Positions 17,785-26,428 of a stretch of DNA of 64,000 bases are shown here, one piece after another; position 1 is the stretch's first letter, and each line of letters starts with the position of its first letter. Under the pieces are notes generated by a model. The model searched no databases, had not been told where the DNA came from, and saw only the letters and a list, made by a program, of their open reading frames with translations. Origin of the DNA: Acinetobacter variabilis (GTDB taxonomy: Bacteria > Pseudomonadota > Gammaproteobacteria > Pseudomonadales > Moraxellaceae); contig NZ_KB850113.1 of NCBI RefSeq assembly GCF_000369625.1, positions 1,123,343 to 1,187,342 on the forward strand, in the 5' to 3' direction. The translations under genes and the position numbers were made by a program.

Positions 17785-18882
17785 ATGATTCAGTTAAAAC
17801 AAAATATTCAACGCCAAAAGAAAAAATTAAAACACCTGAATGCCCGGTTATTTAACTCGTCTTCTCTGATTCTTTCGCAAAAAACGCCATTTGAATATAT
17901 TGCTGCGACTGAGTTCTGCAAAATTCGCTATTATGCAGCGCCTGAAAAGAAGTACCATGAGCCCTTAGTCTTTGTTGCCCCTCTTGCGATCAATATGGAT
18001 ATTTATGATCTGTATCCTTACCGTTCACTGGTCAAGCATTTTCAGCATAGCGGTTTTGATGTCTATTTAATGGAATGGAAACGTTTCCGCTATAAACACC
18101 GTCACTTGAATTTTCTGTCTTTTATTGATGGCGCGATTCCTCAGGCTATTGAACGGATCTGCTCGCATTCAGGCAGTCAGTTTATTTCCCTGCATGGCTG
18201 GAGTATGGCCGGAATTTTTGTCACGCTTTATACAGCGCTGCATTCCCCTGAACATGTTAAAAACCTGATCGTGCTGGGCAGCCCGATTGACAGTTATGCC
18301 TCTGGTCGGGTTGGCAAGCTGTTTAGCACCACCAATAAGCTCATTTCCAAAAATAAAAACCTGCAACAGGCGATTCACCAAGGATTGATTCCCAAGGAAT
18401 ATATTCATTCGCCCGGTATCATCAATGCACTGGGATTTAAGCTGCTTGATCCGATTGGCTGGTTTAAAAGCCAGAAGCAGTTTTTGATGAACTTGGAAAA
18501 TGTTGAAGATGTCTATGAACATGCCACTATGGGTAATTTCCTGAACAAGATGATTGATTATCCGGGTGGAATCAATCAGGACATGGTGCTGCATTTATGG
18601 CTGCAAAACCCTTTAAAAAATGGCTCGATGACTTTAAATGGCCGGACAATTAACCTAAAAAATATTAACTGTTCCTTACTGGTCGGGGCTGGGCAAACTG
18701 ATCAGATTGTTACGGAACAGTCAGCTAAACCTTTGATGGAATTGACAAGTAGTACCGATAAGACGTTTACTCTTATCCCGGGTGGTCATCTTGGGCTGAT
18801 GTCCAATCAGAAAACAGCCAATACATTCTGGCCGAAATTGACCACCTGGCTAGCACAACGCTCAACCCGGATAGATGCTTAA
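17785..18882 (+). CDS. PHA-synthase-like alpha/beta hydrolase
   Basis: 365 residues. The N-terminal block (PLVFVAPLAINMDIYDLYPYRSLVKHF, then FDVYLMEWKR) follows the class of polyhydroxyalkanoate synthases and related acyl hydrolases. The nucleophile elbow is GWSMAG (Ser140), where PHA synthases have a cysteine, so this is more likely a hydrolase or acyltransferase than a polymerase. Asp and His candidates lie in GAGQTDQIV and GGHLGLM near the C-terminus. The protein is also shorter than PhaC (over 550). It is divergent from metZ, and the next gene starts 55 bp downstream. Confidence 0.8.
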   Translation: MIQLKQNIQRQKKKLKHLNARLFNSSSLILSQKTPFEYIAATEFCKIRYYAAPEKKYHEPLVFVAPLAINMDIYDLYPYRSLVKHFQHSGFDVYLMEWKRFRYKHRHLNFLSFIDGAIPQAIERICSHSGSQFISLHGWSMAGIFVTLYTALHSPEHVKNLIVLGSPIDSYASGRVGKLFSTTNKLISKNKNLQQAIHQGLIPKEYIHSPGIINALGFKLLDPIGWFKSQKQFLMNLENVEDVYEHATMGNFLNKMIDYPGGINQDMVLHLWLQNPLKNGSMTLNGRTINLKNINCSLLVGAGQTDQIVTEQSAKPLMELTSSTDKTFTLIPGGHLGLMSNQKTANTFWPKLTTWLAQRSTRIDA

Positions 18883-18937
18883 TTCCGGAAGAGCCGGCAT
18901 TTTTCAGGTATTTATTATTTTATTCAGAGGGTATGAC

Positions 18938-19810
18938 ATGATTCAGTCAGTGGCATTTATTGGTTTAGGCGCAATGGGTTATCGCATGGCAGCGCATTTA
19001 CCCAAGCATTTTGAGACAGTCTATGTCTGGAACCGTACTTTCGCCAAAGCTGAAGAACATGCTGTTGAATATGGCACCCAAGCTGTCGCTTTAGAACAGG
19101 CAGTTCAGGCAGATATTATTTTTTCCTGCCTGCCGACCAGTGCCGATGTTGAAGCATTAGTCCAAGGCCTCAGCCTTAAAGCTGGCAGTATCTGGGTAGA
19201 CTGTACCAGTGGTGTTCCTGACGCTGCCCGACACCTAGAAGAAGCACTGACTGAACAGGGTGTGATTTTCCTGGATGCACCTGTGAGTGGCCAGACCATT
19301 GGTGCGGAAAATGGCACATTGACTGTGATGGTCGGTGGTAATGCAGAAGGCTTTGAAAAAGCCCTGCCAGCGATGCAGGCTTTTGGCAAATTAATTAAGC
19401 ATGTGGGTACATCAGGTGCTGGCTTTGCGGTAAAAGCGGTAAATAATATGTTACTGGCTGTAAACCTGTGTGCGGCAGCAGAAGGCTTTACCACGCTGAA
19501 AGCACACGGGGTTGATCTGAATGAAGCACTGGATTGTATCAATGCATCAAGCGGCAAAAGCAATGTGACTGAAACCGTTTTACGACAGCGTATTTTGAAC
19601 CGTAGCTTTCCTGTTACCTTTGCCCTGCCTCTCTTGGCCAAAGATACCGGCATTGCACTTGATCTTGCGCGCGATGCTAAACTGGCAGTGCCACTTCTTG
19701 CTTTGGGTCAAAGTCTGATGCAAGCTGCTAGCAATCTGTCGGATAAAAATAGTGACTTTTCCAGTGCTGTAAAAATGTATGAATCATGGAGTAATATTAC
19801 CATTGAGTAA
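18938..19810 (+). CDS. NAD(P)-dependent 3-hydroxyisobutyrate-dehydrogenase-family oxidoreductase
   Basis: 290 residues from ATG 18938; an AGAGGG site lies 8-13 nt upstream. The frame is open further upstream (18875) but overlaps the previous gene and lacks the fold. The Rossmann motif GLGAMGYRMA is at the N-terminus. DAPVSGQTIGAENGTLTVMVGG is the substrate-binding signature, and GAGFAVKAVNNMLL carries the catalytic lysine. Members oxidise beta-hydroxyacids (3-hydroxyisobutyrate, tartronate semialdehyde, glyoxylate-type substrates). The specific substrate cannot be read from sequence. Confidence 0.9.
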   Translation: MIQSVAFIGLGAMGYRMAAHLPKHFETVYVWNRTFAKAEEHAVEYGTQAVALEQAVQADIIFSCLPTSADVEALVQGLSLKAGSIWVDCTSGVPDAARHLEEALTEQGVIFLDAPVSGQTIGAENGTLTVMVGGNAEGFEKALPAMQAFGKLIKHVGTSGAGFAVKAVNNMLLAVNLCAAAEGFTTLKAHGVDLNEALDCINASSGKSNVTETVLRQRILNRSFPVTFALPLLAKDTGIALDLARDAKLAVPLLALGQSLMQAASNLSDKNSDFSSAVKMYESWSNITIE

Positions 19811-19893
19811 TATCTCGCCATTGAATAATAATAAACAAACCTAATATTGTGACTATAGACTAGCCACATGCAGTGATACCTGAGGAAACTCTT

Positions 19894-20160
19894 ATGAATA
19901 AGTTATTTGTTGTAGCACTCGTCGGTTCTGCAACTTTGTTTGGGGCTTCAACATCGGTTCTTGCATCTGAACAGGAATGCAAAAAATTGAAAAATGACCA
20001 TGATGTCATTTATGCATCAAAAGGTTTCTGTTTCAAGGATCCTGAAGCAAAAGCAAAGTTTAATGACAATTGCTACACAACCAAGCCAAAATTTTCAGAA
20101 AAAGAGCAGCAACGTCTTGACGCGATCAAAGAACGTCAGAAAGAATTGAATTGTAAATAA
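19894..20160 (+). CDS. YARHG-domain secreted protein
   Basis: 88 residues. A signal peptide (MNKLFVVALVGSATLFGASTSVLA) is followed by a small domain with HDVIYASKGFCFKDPEAKAKF, a match to the YARHG pattern, and four cysteines that could form disulfides. The tail is charged (EKEQQRLDAIKERQKELNC). ATG 19894 is preceded by GAGGAAAC. Probably periplasmic; role unknown. Confidence 0.8.
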   Translation: MNKLFVVALVGSATLFGASTSVLASEQECKKLKNDHDVIYASKGFCFKDPEAKAKFNDNCYTTKPKFSEKEQQRLDAIKERQKELNCK

Positions 20161-20191
20161 TACAATTCAATTCTGCTCAAGGAATGCACTT

Positions 20192-20605
20192 ATGACTTAC
20201 GATGACCAAAATATTTTTGCACGAATTCTGCGTGGTGAACTTCCAGCAATTAAAGTGTATGAAGATGACCAAGTTCTTGCATTTATGGACATCATGCCAC
20301 AGGCCGATGGTCATACTCTGGTCATTCCTAAAACACCCGCAATTACCTTGCTTGACCTGGATCCTGAAATTGCAGCCTATACCATTCAGGTGGTGCAAAA
20401 AATTGCCAAAGCGATTGAAAAAGGTTTAGGTGTAGATGGCATTGTACTGATGCAGCTCTCCGGCGCTACGGCGGGTCAGACTGTTCCGCATGTCCATTTC
20501 CATCTGGTACCTACTTCTTTGCACAACCTTGGCAAACATGCTGCACAAATGGGCGATCAGGAAAAAATCAAGCAACTGGCAGAGAAAATTAAAGCTGCCC
20601 TGTAA
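20192..20605 (+). CDS. HIT-family nucleotide-binding hydrolase
   Basis: 137 residues. The histidine triad HVHFHLVP (His100, His102, His104) and the N-terminal IFARILRGELPAIKVYEDD match Hint/HIT proteins. These hydrolyse nucleoside phosphoramidates or dinucleotides. It starts 31 bp after the YARHG gene and ends at a strong terminator, so the two may share a transcript. Confidence 0.93.
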   Translation: MTYDDQNIFARILRGELPAIKVYEDDQVLAFMDIMPQADGHTLVIPKTPAITLLDLDPEIAAYTIQVVQKIAKAIEKGLGVDGIVLMQLSGATAGQTVPHVHFHLVPTSLHNLGKHAAQMGDQEKIKQLAEKIKAAL

Positions 20606-20621
20606 GCTATTCTTAATATTT

Positions 20622-20648
20622 AAAAATGGAGCTTTGGCTCCATTTTTT
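20622..20648 (+). terminator. Rho-independent terminator
   Basis: AATGGAGC (20625-20632), loop TTT, GGCTCCATT, then a T-run. It lies 17 bp past the HIT gene stop. Confidence 0.88.
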
Positions 20649-20949
20649 ATGTTTGATGTATTTCACCTTGAATTAAGTCACTAAAATATTAATAAAAGTC
20701 ACCTAGCCTATTTTTAGGTTTTACAGCAAACACCGAGCCTAGTTGTATTTGTATCAATCCTGCTTATCCCACTCACAATTCTATAAAAAATAAGACAATG
20801 ATTGTCTTTAATATTTCTGAAATATTTCCTTAATCATATTGACTTATTTGTAATGAATACTTGGCACCAATAGAGCAGTAGATGTTTCAAAACAATACTG
20901 AAACTTGTTTTTAAGACGATGAATAAAAAAGTCTTTATTGGAGCAACAC
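20649..20949 (+). other. Porin upstream region
   Basis: This 301-bp gene-free stretch is AT-rich. Apart from the perfect palindrome listed separately (20792-20808), I found no well-spaced -35/-10 pair by eye. A TTGACT near 20840 has no convincing -10 at 16-18 bp. Confidence 0.5.
20792..20808. promoter_or_regulatory. Perfect palindrome, candidate operator for the porin gene
   Basis: AAGACAAT-G-ATTGTCTT is a perfect 17-bp palindrome, 141 bp upstream of the porin ATG in non-coding sequence. It has operator geometry for a dimeric regulator. It is not a clean match to the Fur or Zur boxes I know, so the regulator is open. Confidence 0.45.
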
Positions 20950-22083
20950 ATGAAAAAAACGTTATCTGCATTAGCAATCGGGGCAACAATTTTAACACCA
21001 GTAATGGCAGCTGCTGCTGATGTTAAAGTGTATGGTCGTGCACACGTTTCTTTAGATTATCTGGATGATGGCCAGGATTATAACGAAGTAGGTCTTTCTT
21101 CAAACTCTTCACGCCTAGGCTTTAAAGCTGAACAAAAACTAGAAAATGGTATGACCGTATTTGGTCAAATCGAACAAGAAATTAACTTTGCAAGTGGTTC
21201 TGCAAACGATGATGTTGAATTTGCAACTCGTGATACTTTTGTTGGTTTAAAAGGTGATTTCGGTCAAGCGCGTATCGGCCGTTTTGACAGCCCATTCAAA
21301 GTAGCACGTGGCCCGGTCAACTTCTTTGGTGATATGGTTGGTGACGTTCGTAACGTCACGCGTGTAGGCAACCTGCGTTTTGATGAACGTAATGCCAATA
21401 CGATTGAATATAAATCACCAAAATTTGGTGGCGGTTTTAATGTTTTAGCAGCACTTTCTTTACACGAAGGTAATAGTCCTGATAGCGTGTCAACATCTTC
21501 ACCAAAAACTACTGTAATTGAAACTGTGAATGGTCCAGTAACAGTAGTCGTACCGGGAACTACAACTACTACCAATAAAGATAATCGCGATGATAAAGCA
21601 TACGATCTCGCTTTAACCTATAAAGAAGGTAAAGTTGATTTTGCTGCTGCCTATGAACATTATGAAGAAGATGCAGGTCGTGGCGAACGTGATGGTTTCC
21701 GTATCGCAGGTGCTTACAAAATCACGCCTGAGTTCAACTTGGGTGGTTTATACCAATTCCTTCAACACGATAATTCTGAAGCAAACCCAGATGCACAAGT
21801 ATTTGGTATAGCCGGTGAGTATAAATTTGCACCAAAAACCTCATTCCGTGGTGAAGTATTCCACCGCGATGTCGATGCGGACGATGCGAATGCAACTTTA
21901 CTGGCAATCGGACTTGAGCATCGTTTAGATCCAACAGTTCGCGTTTATGGCAACATAGCAACTGTACTAAATGATGAAAACTCAAACCTTACCCCTTGGG
22001 CACAAGCTCGTACCAATGCTGTAGGTGGCGCACGCGGTGAAGACAGCTTAGGTCTTTCTCTAGGTATGCGTTACGACTTCTAA
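20950..22083 (+). CDS. Outer-membrane porin (general porin family)
   Basis: About 377 residues. The signal peptide MKKTLSALAIGATILTPVMA is followed by the mature start ADVKVYGRAHVSLDYLDDG, typical of trimeric 16-stranded porins. KVYGRAHVSLDY and FVGLKGDFGQARIGRFDSPFKV are the conserved early strands and constriction loop. The C-terminus ends in LGMRYDF, with the terminal Phe that marks beta-barrels for BAM. ATG 20950 has TTGGAG 6 nt upstream; the frame is open to a TTG at 20938. A Thr/Val-rich external loop (about residues 180-210) is probably surface-exposed. It transports small hydrophilic solutes. Own terminator downstream. Confidence 0.92.
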   Translation: MKKTLSALAIGATILTPVMAAAADVKVYGRAHVSLDYLDDGQDYNEVGLSSNSSRLGFKAEQKLENGMTVFGQIEQEINFASGSANDDVEFATRDTFVGLKGDFGQARIGRFDSPFKVARGPVNFFGDMVGDVRNVTRVGNLRFDERNANTIEYKSPKFGGGFNVLAALSLHEGNSPDSVSTSSPKTTVIETVNGPVTVVVPGTTTTTNKDNRDDKAYDLALTYKEGKVDFAAAYEHYEEDAGRGERDGFRIAGAYKITPEFNLGGLYQFLQHDNSEANPDAQVFGIAGEYKFAPKTSFRGEVFHRDVDADDANATLLAIGLEHRLDPTVRVYGNIATVLNDENSNLTPWAQARTNAVGGARGEDSLGLSLGMRYDF

Positions 22084-22107
22084 AACCTCCCCAATTTCAT
22101 ATTAGAA

Positions 22108-22140
22108 GAGAGCCTGCCTGATGCGGGTTCTTTTTTATTT
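22108..22140 (+). terminator. Rho-independent terminator of the porin gene
   Basis: GAGAGCCTGC pairs with GCGGGTTCTT (two G-T pairs), with a CTGAT loop and then a T-run. It begins 25 bp after the porin stop. Confidence 0.75.
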
Positions 22141-22500
22141 TTTAATTAATCCTGACTATTTTAATTAGAATAAAAACCCCAGCAAAATAATCAGATTTAA
22201 TAAGATTAAAAAATAAATCCCAACCATTTTAATCAGATTAATTTTATCTATTTAATAATTAAACCAAGCAAATTAATCCACTTTAAAAATATAAATATAA
22301 GCATTTTAGTCAGATTTAAATAATCTGTTTTTACACAAAATAATCACAAATATTTAGAATAATTATCAAACTTTTAATAGTATATTATTAATATTTTCAA
22401 TAACTTATAAATATATATTTATTTAAACTATTTAGTCTATTTATTTTTTAGTTACAATCGATTAATAATATATAACAAACCACATAATAGGCTTGTTCAC
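22141..22500. other. Very AT-rich region upstream of the cytochrome bd operon
   Basis: 360 bp without a gene, among the most AT-rich stretches of the window. It holds several degenerate copies of an ATTTTAATCAGATTAA-like element: about 22160, 22188-22209, 22228-22243 and 22306-22322. Two of the copies are preceded by a short C-rich bit (CCCCAGC, CCCAACC). No FNR/ANR box (TTGAT-N4-ATCAA) is evident. The cyd promoter should be in the right-hand part. Confidence 0.5.
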
Positions 22501-22692
22501 ATGAGCTTAGTTTCTAAAAACTTAAACCAAAAAACAGTAAGAGAGATTACTGCGATTTTAATTATCAAGATCATTCTACTTCTGGTAATTAAAAATATTT
22601 GGTTTGATGCGCCTACTATTCCAAAAGATTTTGACACTCAAGTCGCCGAGCGTATCGCCGGCAATCCTTCCCAAATCAAGGAGACACGTTGA
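22501..22692 (+). CDS. cydP: Cytochrome bd oxidase small subunit CydP
   Basis: 63 residues. A basic N-terminus ([23 protein letters not shown]) leads into one transmembrane helix and a short periplasmic tail. This matches the putative small subunit CydP found in front of cydA in many gamma- and betaproteobacteria. The stop overlaps cydA (TGATG at 22690-22694), implying coupled translation. Precise function is unproven. Confidence 0.85.
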   Translation: MSLVSKNLNQKTVREITAILIIKIILLLVIKNIWFDAPTIPKDFDTQVAERIAGNPSQIKETR

Positions 22693-24311
22693 TGATTTCT
22701 GAAAGCGTGGTCGATCTTTCGCGGTTCCAGTTCGCTATGACCGCGATGTATCACTTTATTTTTGTTCCACTGACCTTAGGCCTGGCATTTCTGCTTGCCA
22801 TCATGGAAACCACCTATGTGATTTCCGGCAAAGAAATTTACAAGGACATGACTAAGTTTTGGGGAAAACTGTTCGGGATTAACTTTGCCTTAGGGGTAAC
22901 CACAGGCTTAACCATGGAGTTCCAGTTCGGAACCAACTGGGCATATTATTCGCATTATGTGGGTGATATTTTCGGTGCACCATTGGCTATTGAAGGTTTG
23001 ATGGCCTTCTTCCTTGAATCTACTTTCATTGGTTTATTTTTCTTCGGTTGGGACCGTTTATCCAAAGTACAGCATCTGGGCGTGACCTGGTTAGTAGCAT
23101 TGGGATCTAACATGTCTGCACTGTGGATTCTGGTTGCCAATGGCTGGATGCAAAACCCGGTCGGTTCAGCATTTAACTATGAAACCATGCGTATGGAAAT
23201 GGTGGACTTTGCAGCACTGATCTTTAACCCGGTTGCACAGGTTAAATTCGTACATACTGTTTCTGCAGGTTATGTGACTGGTGCCATCTTCGTACTGGCA
23301 ATTTCAAGTTACTACATGCTGAAAAAACGTGACCTGCCATTTGCACGCCGTTCATTTGCGATTGCTGCCATTTTCGGTTTAGCGTCTACACTTTCAGTGA
23401 TCCTGCTGGGCGATGAGTCTGGTTATGAAATTGGTGATGTACAGAAAACCAAACTGGCTGCGATTGAAGCAGAATGGGAAACTGAACCAGCGCCTGCAGC
23501 ATTTACTTTATTTGGCTTCCCAAATAAAGAAACCATGTCTACCGATTATGCTGTGAAAATTCCTTATGTTATGGGGATCATCGCCACACGTTCTGTAGAT
23601 ACTCCTGTTACCGGTATTAAAGACCTGCTAGTAGAACATGAAGGTCGTATCCGAAACGGTATGGTAGCTTATGAACAACTGGAAAAACTACGTGCTGGCG
23701 ATCAGTCTCCTGAGCTGAAAGCTGCATTTGCAGAAACTCAAAAAGATTTAGGCTACGGTCTGCTTCTGAAAAAATATACTGCAAATGTTGTAGATGCTTC
23801 TGACGAGCAAATTAAGGCAGCAGCAAAAGATACTATTCCACATGTACCAAGCCTGTTCTGGGCATTTCGTGCCATGGTCGCTTCTGGCTTCCTGATGCTG
23901 GTTCTGTTTGTATTAGCAACTTTTGCGGTGGCTAAACGCAATGCAGAAAACAAACCTTGGTTATTAAAATTTGCATTATTTGCACTACCACTTCCATGGA
24001 TTGCGGCACAAACTGGCTGGTTTGTTGCTGAAGTAGGTCGTCAACCTTGGACTATTGGTGAGGTTCTGCCTACACATCTGTCGACTTCAAGCTTAAGCAC
24101 AGGCGATGTATGGGGTTCAATCATTGCATTAGCAGCGTTCTACACTGTCTTGCTGATTATTGAAATGTACCTGATGATTAAATTCTCACGTCTGGGTCCA
24201 AGTTCATTACATACCGGTAAATACCACTTCGAAAAACCTAATTCTCAAGCAGCAGCCGATCAAGAAGATGCAGCTCTTCCAAAAGGCGTAACTGGCGAGG
24301 TTCAATCATGA
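22692..24311 (+). CDS. cydA: Cytochrome bd ubiquinol oxidase subunit I
   Basis: 539 residues. Start ATG 22692 overlaps the cydP stop. It carries heme b558 and, with subunit II, hemes b595 and d. Visible landmarks are [35 protein letters not shown] (first helix, with the conserved His), [56 protein letters not shown] (landmarks only) and [13 protein letters not shown]. The quinol-binding Q-loop lies at about residues 250-385. The stop overlaps cydB (ATGA at 24308-24311). Inner membrane; high-affinity oxygen reduction coupled to proton gradient formation. Confidence 0.97.
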   Translation: MISESVVDLSRFQFAMTAMYHFIFVPLTLGLAFLLAIMETTYVISGKEIYKDMTKFWGKLFGINFALGVTTGLTMEFQFGTNWAYYSHYVGDIFGAPLAIEGLMAFFLESTFIGLFFFGWDRLSKVQHLGVTWLVALGSNMSALWILVANGWMQNPVGSAFNYETMRMEMVDFAALIFNPVAQVKFVHTVSAGYVTGAIFVLAISSYYMLKKRDLPFARRSFAIAAIFGLASTLSVILLGDESGYEIGDVQKTKLAAIEAEWETEPAPAAFTLFGFPNKETMSTDYAVKIPYVMGIIATRSVDTPVTGIKDLLVEHEGRIRNGMVAYEQLEKLRAGDQSPELKAAFAETQKDLGYGLLLKKYTANVVDASDEQIKAAAKDTIPHVPSLFWAFRAMVASGFLMLVLFVLATFAVAKRNAENKPWLLKFALFALPLPWIAAQTGWFVAEVGRQPWTIGEVLPTHLSTSSLSTGDVWGSIIALAAFYTVLLIIEMYLMIKFSRLGPSSLHTGKYHFEKPNSQAAADQEDAALPKGVTGEVQS

Positions 24312-25453
24312 TTGAATACGAACTCCTCAAAATAATCTGGTGGGTACTGGTTGGCGTCTTGCTGATTGGTTTCGCCCTGACTGATGGCTTTGATATGGGC
24401 TCCATGGCGATCATGCCATTCGTGGGTCAGAATGATGAAGAACGTCGTGCAGCAATCAATACGATTGCCCCGCATTGGGATGGTAACCAAGTCTGGTTTA
24501 TTACTGCGGGTGGTGCCCTGTTTGCTGCTTGGCCAATGGTTTATGCAACTGCCTTTTCTGGTATGTACTGGGCACTTCTGCTTGTTCTGTTTGCCTTATT
24601 CCTGCGTCCAGTAGGATTCGACTATCGCTCCAAACTGGAAAATACCAAATGGCGTAATGCCTGGGATTGGGGCCTAGCAGTTGGTGGTGCTGTGCCTGCA
24701 CTGGTTTTCGGTGTTGCATTCGGCAATATGTTCCTGGGTGTTCCATTTACATTAGACGAAACAGTTCGTTCGACTTATTCTGGCAGCTTCTTTGCCCTGC
24801 TCAATCCATTTGCACTGGTATGTGGTGTTGTCAGCTTATCTATGCTGTGTGCACACGGTGGTGCATGGTTGATGCTACGTACAGATGGCGATTTACGTGA
24901 ACGTTCTGCCAAAGCAACCAAAATCATGGGGATTGTTTATCTGGTAGCTTTCCTGGCAGTCGGTGCATGGTTATATTTCGGTGGTATCCAGGGTTATACC
25001 CTAGTGACTCCTTACGAAACTAACGGTATCGCTAATCCACTAGCAAAAGAAGTACTGACCAATGCCAACCCAGGCTGGATGAACAACTACAGCAATTATC
25101 CAATTACGATACTGGCACCAGTTGCAGGTATTTTAGGTGGCATCATTGTGGTATTGGCTGCATCTAAAGCCAAAGCAGGTTTGAGCTTCCTGGGTTCATC
25201 TTTAGCGGTGATCGGTGCGATTTTGACTGCCGGTTTTGCCCTGTTCCCATTCCTGATGCCATCTAGCATCAACCCAGTTGCAAGCTTAACCATGTGGGAT
25301 GCGGTATCCAGCCAAAATACCTTAACTGTGATGACTGTAGCTGCATGCATCTTCGTTCCACTGATCCTGTGCTACACCACTTGGTGTTACTACAAGATGT
25401 GGGGCGTGATTACCAAAAAACATATTCAAGAGAATTCACACAGCCTGTACTAA
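24308..25453 (+). CDS. cydB: Cytochrome bd ubiquinol oxidase subunit II
   Basis: 381 residues, about 8-9 transmembrane helices. The N-terminus ([18 protein letters not shown]) and [21 protein letters not shown] are diagnostic CydB motifs. It is translationally coupled to cydA through the ATGA overlap. It supports heme binding of subunit I and the proton pathway. Confidence 0.97.
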   Translation: MIEYELLKIIWWVLVGVLLIGFALTDGFDMGSMAIMPFVGQNDEERRAAINTIAPHWDGNQVWFITAGGALFAAWPMVYATAFSGMYWALLLVLFALFLRPVGFDYRSKLENTKWRNAWDWGLAVGGAVPALVFGVAFGNMFLGVPFTLDETVRSTYSGSFFALLNPFALVCGVVSLSMLCAHGGAWLMLRTDGDLRERSAKATKIMGIVYLVAFLAVGAWLYFGGIQGYTLVTPYETNGIANPLAKEVLTNANPGWMNNYSNYPITILAPVAGILGGIIVVLAASKAKAGLSFLGSSLAVIGAILTAGFALFPFLMPSSINPVASLTMWDAVSSQNTLTVMTVAACIFVPLILCYTTWCYYKMWGVITKKHIQENSHSLY

Positions 25454-25477
25454 GGCTGTGTCTTAGGAGATAAAATT

Positions 25478-25579
25478 ATGTGGTATTTCGCATGGATTCT
25501 CGGCATTTTGATGGCCTGTTTCGCCGGTGTACTTAGTGCACTATATATTGAAAATCATCAAGACCTGGATGAGAAATAA
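25478..25579 (+). CDS. cydX: Cytochrome bd oxidase subunit CydX
   Basis: A 33-residue reading frame 24 bp after cydB. AGGAGA sits 8-13 nt before the ATG. It begins MWYFAWILGILMACFAGVL, the CydX hallmark (WYFxWxLG followed by one transmembrane helix), and ends in a charged tail (NHQDLDEK). CydX stabilises heme d binding in bd oxidases. Because it is so short, it is easily missed by gene finders. Confidence 0.93.
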   Translation: MWYFAWILGILMACFAGVLSALYIENHQDLDEK

Positions 25580-25582
25580 GAG

Positions 25583-25885
25583 ATGACAGACGCTGCAGTT
25601 GAACAAGTAAAGATAGAAAAAAAATCTAACCCTTTTGCAATGGTGATTTCTTGCCTATTGGCTTTTCCACTCGCAGCGGTGTTGCTGGTTCATCCTGCTG
25701 CGATGCTGGATGCCAACGGGGAATATAGCCACCGCGCCATGATGTTTATCATGATCGGGATTTCAGGCGGTTTTATTCACGGAGTTGGCTTTATCCCTCA
25801 GTACTGGTTCTGGAAATGGCTATTTAGTCCGTTTCTGGCTTGGCCTTTAATGCTTTGGGGTTATTACACCTGGTTTCTTAGCTAA
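25583..25885 (+). CDS. ybgE: Cyd operon protein YbgE
   Basis: 100 residues with about three transmembrane helices (AMVISCLLAFPLAAVLLV, MMFIMIGISGGFIHGVGF, WPLMLWGYYTWFL). YbgE-family proteins are encoded at the end of cyd operons and are thought to support bd oxidase assembly; this is not well defined. It starts 4 nt after the cydX stop and is followed by the operon terminator. Confidence 0.88.
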   Translation: MTDAAVEQVKIEKKSNPFAMVISCLLAFPLAAVLLVHPAAMLDANGEYSHRAMMFIMIGISGGFIHGVGFIPQYWFWKWLFSPFLAWPLMLWGYYTWFLS

Positions 25886-25900
25886 GTATGAAACAACCAC

Positions 25901-25927
25901 AAAAAGCCCTCATTTGAGGGCTTTTTG
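25901..25927. terminator. Terminator of the cyd operon
   Basis: AAAAAGCCCTC, loop ATTT, GAGGGCTTTTT. Symmetrical, so it can also stop transcription from the minus-strand gene at 25932. Confidence 0.92.
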
Positions 25928-25931
25928 TTCT

Positions 25932-26291
25932 TTATTTTTTTTGTGAAACACAGCCTGTTTCATAGGTAGTTCCCAAATCCTGAAGAGATTGAGTAAACTG
26001 ATTATCTAGTTTACTCACAAACTGGAATTCATCTTGCGCTGCCGCAAGATGCAGATTCTGTTCTGATAGATATTTTAACTGCTTTAAACCGGTTGCATAT
26101 TCACAGGCTTTAGCAATCATAAGTGCAGGATGCTCACGTTGGTCTACCGATGAGTTCAATACAGCAAGTTTTAACTCCAACTCATCATATTTTTGTTTGG
26201 TTTTTGCCTTAAATTCAGCCTAACTCAGTGGTTTGGCCCAAGCTGAAACAGATAACTCGAAAATTCCAATGGTTATCATTAATTTATTCAT
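25932..26291 (-). pseudogene. Secreted protein gene interrupted by an amber codon
   Basis: From ATG 26291 the frame encodes MNKLMITIGIFELSVSAWA, a plausible signal peptide with a cleavage site after AWA, then KPLS and a TAG (26220-26222, codon 24). The same frame continues without break as AEFKAKTKQKYDELELKLAV and ends TGCVSQKK. So one substitution separates this from a complete gene of about 119 codons. The mature part is mostly helical with two cysteines (ACEYATG, ETGCVS). No family recognised. It could be a recent inactivation, suppression, or a sequencing error. A start inside at 26180 would lack the signal peptide. Confidence 0.7.
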
Positions 26292-26379
26292 TTTCCCCTC
26301 AACAATAAAAATTGCATATGATTTATCTAAGTTATTGAATATTTATAGCATAAAGCTACTTTTAACAAATACGAGTAAT

Positions 26380-26406
26380 AAAAAAGCCAGAACTGGTCTG
26401 GCTTTG
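26380..26406 (-). terminator. Terminator of rodA
   Basis: On the minus strand AAAGCCAGA, loop CCAGT, TCTGGCTTT is followed by a T-run (A-run 26380-26385 on the plus strand). It lies 23 bp past the rodA stop. Confidence 0.85.
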
Positions 26407-26428
26407 AAAACTTACTTCATTGAATTTT

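Noticed and set aside
17640..17785. Possible SAM riboswitch upstream of metZ
   Set aside because: The sequence between metZ and the divergent hydrolase is only about 140 bp and lacks the expected P1-P4 structure or conserved cores.
19105..19653. 182-codon open frame on the - strand within the dehydrogenase gene
   Set aside because: The plus strand shows an intact hydroxyisobutyrate-dehydrogenase fold throughout. The antisense frame is Ser/Pro/Ala-rich and has no recognisable domain.
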